Positions 61,028-64,000 of a stretch of 64,000 bases of DNA are shown here, in pieces. The notes beneath the pieces were generated by a model. It saw only the letters and a program-made list of their open reading frames with translations. It had not been told where the DNA came from and ran no database searches. Each line of letters begins with the position of its first letter. Position 1 is the first letter of the stretch. Made by a program: the position numbers and the translations under genes. This DNA comes from CAWCGU01 sp963838095. Lineage in GTDB: Bacteria; Actinomycetota; Thermoleophilia; Solirubrobacterales; 70-9. The stretch covers positions 434,001 through 498,000 of the forward strand of contig CAWIPO010000008.1 of the NCBI GenBank assembly GCA_963838095.1, given 5' to 3'.

Positions 61028-61033
61028 TAACGT
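61028..61033 (+). promoter_or_regulatory. Possible -10 box (TAACGT) with repeated ACGTA for regulator gene
   Basis: TANNNT 10 bases before GTG 61044. ACGTA occurs at 61018-61022 and 61030-61034, 12 bases apart, a spacing that could be an autoregulatory HTH site. Confidence 0.3.
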
Positions 61034-61043
61034 ACGGTGCCGG

Positions 61044-61640
61044 GTGAGCGTCACGGTTGAAACGAAGGTTCCGTCCGAGGTGTCGGCGGTGGGCGAGCGG
61101 GTGCGTGCACTGCGCGAGGCGATGAATCTCTCGCTGCGCGCCCTCGCCGAGTGCAGTGGGGTATCGGCGCCGATGCTCTCGCAGGTCGAGCGGGGTGAAA
61201 CCAGCCCGACGCTGGCGGTCGCGGCGAAGATCGCCGCCGGGCTGGAGCTGACGCTGTCACAGCTCCTGCGCCTCGACGAGAACAGCCATGTCGTCGTCGT
61301 CCGCAAGGGGAAGGGTCGCAGCAGCCGCCGCGGCGGACATCGGGTCGAGGAGCTGACGCCGGCGCTGCCCGGGCAGCGAGCGGAGGTGTCGCTGCACCGG
61401 CTTGATCCCGGGACCGCCACGGGTGGCCCCGGCGACCCACCGATGCACGAGCCGGGCAGCCGGGAGACGATCTACGTCAGCTCCGGCGCCGCCGTGCTGG
61501 CGCTCGAGGGCGAGCGACACGAGCTTCGCGAGGGCGACGCGGTGACGTTCGATGCCGACTTGCCTCATCACTTCGAGAACGAAGGCGACGAGGTGGCAGA
61601 ACTGGTGGCCGTCGTCGCGGCCGGGCTCAGGAGGAGCTAG
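61044..61640 (+). CDS. XRE-family HTH regulator with cupin sensor domain
   Basis: The N-terminal XRE helix-turn-helix (about residues 10-65: VRALREAMNLSLRALAECSG, APMLSQVERGETSPTLAVAA) is joined to a cupin ligand-binding domain (about 110-195: DPPMHEPGSRETIYVSSGAA, ALEGERHELREGDAVTFDAD, PHHFENEGDE with the metal-type His). Such regulators bind small metabolites such as amines or sugars. It starts three bases before leuC, so it is the first gene of the leuCD operon or is co-transcribed with it; a role in leucine control is possible but unproven. GTG 61044. 198 residues. Confidence 0.85.
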   Translation: MSVTVETKVPSEVSAVGERVRALREAMNLSLRALAECSGVSAPMLSQVERGETSPTLAVAAKIAAGLELTLSQLLRLDENSHVVVVRKGKGRSSRRGGHRVEELTPALPGQRAEVSLHRLDPGTATGGPGDPPMHEPGSRETIYVSSGAAVLALEGERHELREGDAVTFDADLPHHFENEGDEVAELVAVVAAGLRRS

Positions 61641-61643
61641 CCG

Positions 61644-63008
61644 ATGGCAAGGACGCTGTTCGAGAAGATCTGGGAGACGCACGAGGTCGCCGACGGCCTC
61701 ATCTACATCGACCTGCACCTGGTGCACGAGGTCACCTCGCCGCAGGCCTTCGACGGGCTGCGGCTGGAGGGTCGCCCCGTCCGCCGCCCCGACAAGACCG
61801 TCGCCACCGCCGACCACAACGTGCCCACCGACGGCACGGCCGTCGCGCGGCTGATCGCCGACGAGCTCTCTCGCACCCAGGTCGAGACGCTGGAGCGAAA
61901 CTGCGACGAGTTCGGAATCCCGATCTACTCGCTGGGCTCGGAGCGGCAGGGGATCGTGCACGTGATCGGGCCGGAGCTCGGCCTCACCCAGCCGGGGATC
62001 ACGATCGTCTGCGGCGACTCGCACACCGCCACCCACGGCGCGTTCGGAGCGCTCGCGGTCGGGATCGGCACCTCCGAGGTCGAGCACGTGCTCGCGACCC
62101 AGTGCCTGGTGCAGAAGCGCCCGAAGTCGATGCGGATCGAGTACTCGGGGGCGCTTGGCCCGGGGGTGACCCCCAAGGACCTGATCCTGGCGACGATCGG
62201 CCGCCTCGGCACCGCCGGGATGCAGGGTCACGCCGTCGAGTACGCGGGCGAGGCGATTCGGGGCCTGCCGATGGAGGGGCGGATGACGATCTGCAACATG
62301 ACGATCGAGGGCGGCGGGCGCGCGGGGATGATCGCCCCGGACGAGACGACCTACGAGTGGATGAGCGGCCGGCCGGGCGTTCCGGCCGATTTCGACTCAG
62401 CGGTCGAGCGCTGGCGCGAGCTTCCGACGGACAACGGCGCCGGCTTCGACACCGAGGTCGAGATCGACGCCTCGGAGATCTCGCCGATGGTCACCTGGGG
62501 GACCAACCCCGGTCAGGTGGTCGAGGTCACGGGCGCAGTGCCCGATCCCCAGAACGAGAGCGAGGAGCGAGCCCTGCAGTACATGGCGCTCCAGCCCGGA
62601 ACACCGATGCGGGAGATCCCGCTCGACCGCGTGTTCATCGGCTCGTGCACGAACTCCCGCATCCGCGACCTGCGCGAGGCGGCCGAGGTGATTGCGGGCC
62701 GCAGGGTTGCCGATTCGCTCCAGGCCATGGTCGTCCCCGGCTCCGCCCGAGTCAAGGCCGAGGCCGAGGCCGAGGGACTGGACGAGGTCTTCAGGGCGGC
62801 GGGATTCGACTGGCGCGGCGCCGGCTGCTCGATGTGCCTGGGGATGAACCCCGACATCCTCGCGCCGGGCGAGCGCTGCGCCTCGACGTCCAATCGCAAC
62901 TTCGAGGGTCGTCAGGGCAAGGGCGGCCGCACACACCTGGTGAGCCCGAGGATGGCCGCCGCGGCCGCGATCGAGGGCCGCTTCGTCGACATCCGGGAGT
63001 GGGCATGA
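61644..63008 (+). CDS. leuC: 3-Isopropylmalate dehydratase large subunit
   Basis: LeuC carries the 4Fe-4S cluster that isomerises 2- to 3-isopropylmalate. The cluster Cys residues lie in VFIGSCTNSRIRDL and WRGAGCSMCLGMN. Family blocks ADHNVPTDG and IVCGDSHTATHGAFGALAVG (His ligand region) are in place, and 454 residues is normal. The end ASTSNRNFEGRQGKGGRTHL is typical. ATG 61644 follows GGAGGAG (inside the regulator's last codons). The stop overlaps the leuD start (ATGA), giving coupled subunits. Confidence 0.94.
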   Translation: MARTLFEKIWETHEVADGLIYIDLHLVHEVTSPQAFDGLRLEGRPVRRPDKTVATADHNVPTDGTAVARLIADELSRTQVETLERNCDEFGIPIYSLGSERQGIVHVIGPELGLTQPGITIVCGDSHTATHGAFGALAVGIGTSEVEHVLATQCLVQKRPKSMRIEYSGALGPGVTPKDLILATIGRLGTAGMQGHAVEYAGEAIRGLPMEGRMTICNMTIEGGGRAGMIAPDETTYEWMSGRPGVPADFDSAVERWRELPTDNGAGFDTEVEIDASEISPMVTWGTNPGQVVEVTGAVPDPQNESEERALQYMALQPGTPMREIPLDRVFIGSCTNSRIRDLREAAEVIAGRRVADSLQAMVVPGSARVKAEAEAEGLDEVFRAAGFDWRGAGCSMCLGMNPDILAPGERCASTSNRNFEGRQGKGGRTHLVSPRMAAAAAIEGRFVDIREWA

Positions 63009-63568
63009 GGCCAATTGACGTGATCAAGGGCAAGGTCTCCTTCCTCGACCGCGCCGACGTCGACACCGACCAGATCATCCCGAAGCAGTTCCTGAAGCGG
63101 GTCGAGCGCACCGGCTTCGGCGAGTTCCTCTTCTACGACTGGATTCGCGACGGCGAGCTGACGCTCGAAGCGAACCCGATCCTTGTAGCCGGTCGCAACT
63201 TCGGCTGCGGCTCCTCCCGCGAGCACGCCCCGTGGGCGCTGCAGGACTTCGGCTTCGAGGCGATCATCGCACCGTCGTTCGCGGACATCTTTTACGGCAA
63301 CTGCACCAAGATCGGGCTGCTGCCGGTGATCCTCGACGAGCAGACCTGTCGCGAGATCGCGGAGGCCGGTGAAGCGAGGATCGACGTCGACGATCAAACG
63401 GTCGACTACGCCGGCGGCGTCGTTCGCTTCGAGATCGACGAGGAGGTAAAGCACAGGATGCTGCACGGCCTCGACGACGTAGGCGTAACACTTCAGAACG
63501 TGGGAGCGATCGACGACTTTGAGGCGTCAGGGCGCGCCGACCTCGGGCCTGTGACGACGGCCATCTAG
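63005..63568 (+). CDS. leuD: 3-Isopropylmalate dehydratase small subunit
   Basis: LeuD is the swivelling domain partner of LeuC. The 187-residue protein opens VSFLDRADVDTDQIIPKQFL and carries the substrate-recognition block VAGRNFGCGSSREHAPWALQ, then FGFEAIIAPSFADIFYGNCT. The tail is normal. ATG 63005 overlaps the leuC stop. leuB is not in the window, and a possible ribosome site for the next gene begins 8 bases after the stop. Confidence 0.94.
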   Translation: MRPIDVIKGKVSFLDRADVDTDQIIPKQFLKRVERTGFGEFLFYDWIRDGELTLEANPILVAGRNFGCGSSREHAPWALQDFGFEAIIAPSFADIFYGNCTKIGLLPVILDEQTCREIAEAGEARIDVDDQTVDYAGGVVRFEIDEEVKHRMLHGLDDVGVTLQNVGAIDDFEASGRADLGPVTTAI

Positions 63569-63585
63569 ATGAATTGCAGGAGATG

Positions 63586-64000
63586 ATGTCCGACTCGTCT
63601 CCCGGCGGAAACGAGCGCCGCGGCAGCGGCGGCTGGGAATCGGTTCTCGACCGCGAGGCGCACGAGGTAGCGCCGGGGAGCGAATGGCGCTCCGACCTGT
63701 GGCGCACCGCGGTCCATCAGTTCGAACGCGCCGCCGACCTGCTCGCTCTCGACCGCGAGCTTCGCAGCCGGTTGCTCGAACCGCGGCGGTCGCTGGTCGT
63801 CAACTTCCCCGTCCGCAACGACGCCGGCGAGGTGCACAACTACACCGGCTACCGAGTCCAGCACGGCCTCACGGTCGGTCCGACGAAGGGCGGCATCCGC
63901 TACGCGCCCGGCGTCTCGCTCGGCGAGTGCGCCGCGCTGGCGATGTGGATGACCCTCAAATGCGCTCTGCTGGAGCTTCCATTCGGGGGAGCGAAGGGGG
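63586..64000 (+). CDS. Glutamate dehydrogenase, 3' partial
   Basis: The frame is open to the window end. The visible ~138 residues are MSDSSPGGNERRG, a variable head, then SRLLEPRRSLVVNFPVRNDA, VHNYTGYRVQHGLTVGPTKG, GIRYAPGVSLGECAALAMWM and TLKCALLELPFGGAKG. These are the dimer/substrate domain of Glu/Leu/Phe/Val dehydrogenases. The Lys of TKGGIRY and the Lys of TLKCAL bind the substrate. The catalytic Lys motif (FGGAKG) is cut at the edge. ATG 63583 or 63586 follows GCAGGAG. Glutamate dehydrogenase is most likely; leucine dehydrogenase would be the alternative given leuCD, but the NFPVR...TGYRVQH pattern is GDH-like. Confidence 0.85.
   Translation, partial: MSDSSPGGNERRGSGGWESVLDREAHEVAPGSEWRSDLWRTAVHQFERAADLLALDRELRSRLLEPRRSLVVNFPVRNDAGEVHNYTGYRVQHGLTVGPTKGGIRYAPGVSLGECAALAMWMTLKCALLELPFGGAKG

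Overview
The window is a high-GC, gene-dense bacterial chromosome segment that looks actinobacterial. Gene content fits class Thermoleophilia (Solirubrobacterales or relatives): many proline-rich DUF2510/DUF4190 membrane proteins, a chorismate-to-menaquinone (men) set, GatCAB with GltX, an ECF sigma factor with a fused zinc finger, a lysyl-tRNA synthetase joined to an MprF-like domain, and very frequent GTG/TTG starts. The taxonomic call is inference from content and codon use; there is no rRNA, tRNA, CRISPR array or insertion sequence to confirm it.

Layout. 1-5.2 kb is a signalling block: SpoIIE/HATPase (cut by the window edge), ECF sigma, GGDEF plus degenerate HD-GYP, STAS, and a MerR-GAF regulator. 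5.4-13.7 kb holds a polyprenyl glycosylphosphotransferase, a coiled-coil protein, nfo, gltX, HDOD-LuxR, a response regulator, VanZ, Rrf2, cysK and then intact cysE. Every gene here from the MerR regulator through cysK except VanZ carries one or more reading-frame breaks. 14.4-25.2 kb has pcrA/uvrD, folD, three related membrane proteins, a GMC oxidoreductase and gatCAB (gatB also broken several times). 25.3-32.9 kb has a type II NADH dehydrogenase behind a palindrome, a secreted hydrolase, a DUF2304-GT2 fusion, sqdB and ilvBN. 33-41.5 kb is the menaquinone region (menF, menD, a nucleotide cyclase, menC, menA, menB, menE). 41.5-49.7 kb has ilvC, a run of small membrane proteins (DUF4389, DUF2752, five DUF4190), a class V aminotransferase, serA and a quinone oxidoreductase. 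49.7-58.5 kb has transporters, the lysS-mprF fusion, an AI-2E family protein and tag. 58.5-64 kb is leuA with a leucine-rich leader, an SDR, an XRE-cupin regulator, leuCD and the start of a glutamate dehydrogenase.

How the genes work together. ilvBN, ilvC, leuA and leuCD give most of branched-chain amino acid synthesis, and the aminotransferase plus serA, with cysE/cysK, give serine to cysteine. The men genes and NDH-2 supply and use menaquinone. The strongest regulatory signal is upstream of leuA: a 19-codon leader with six Leu codons whose codon run is perfectly complementary to the leuA ribosome-binding site. The most unusual protein is the 1131-residue fusion with LysRS first and the MprF-like half second, the opposite order to mycobacterial LysX.

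Two window-wide patterns matter. About 18 genes have a TANNNT box 6-9 bases before the start codon, which suggests leaderless transcription. Nearly all convergent gene pairs abut or overlap. The frame breaks in essential genes (gltX, gatB) are most easily read as assembly or base-calling errors, and should be resolved before any pseudogene claim.
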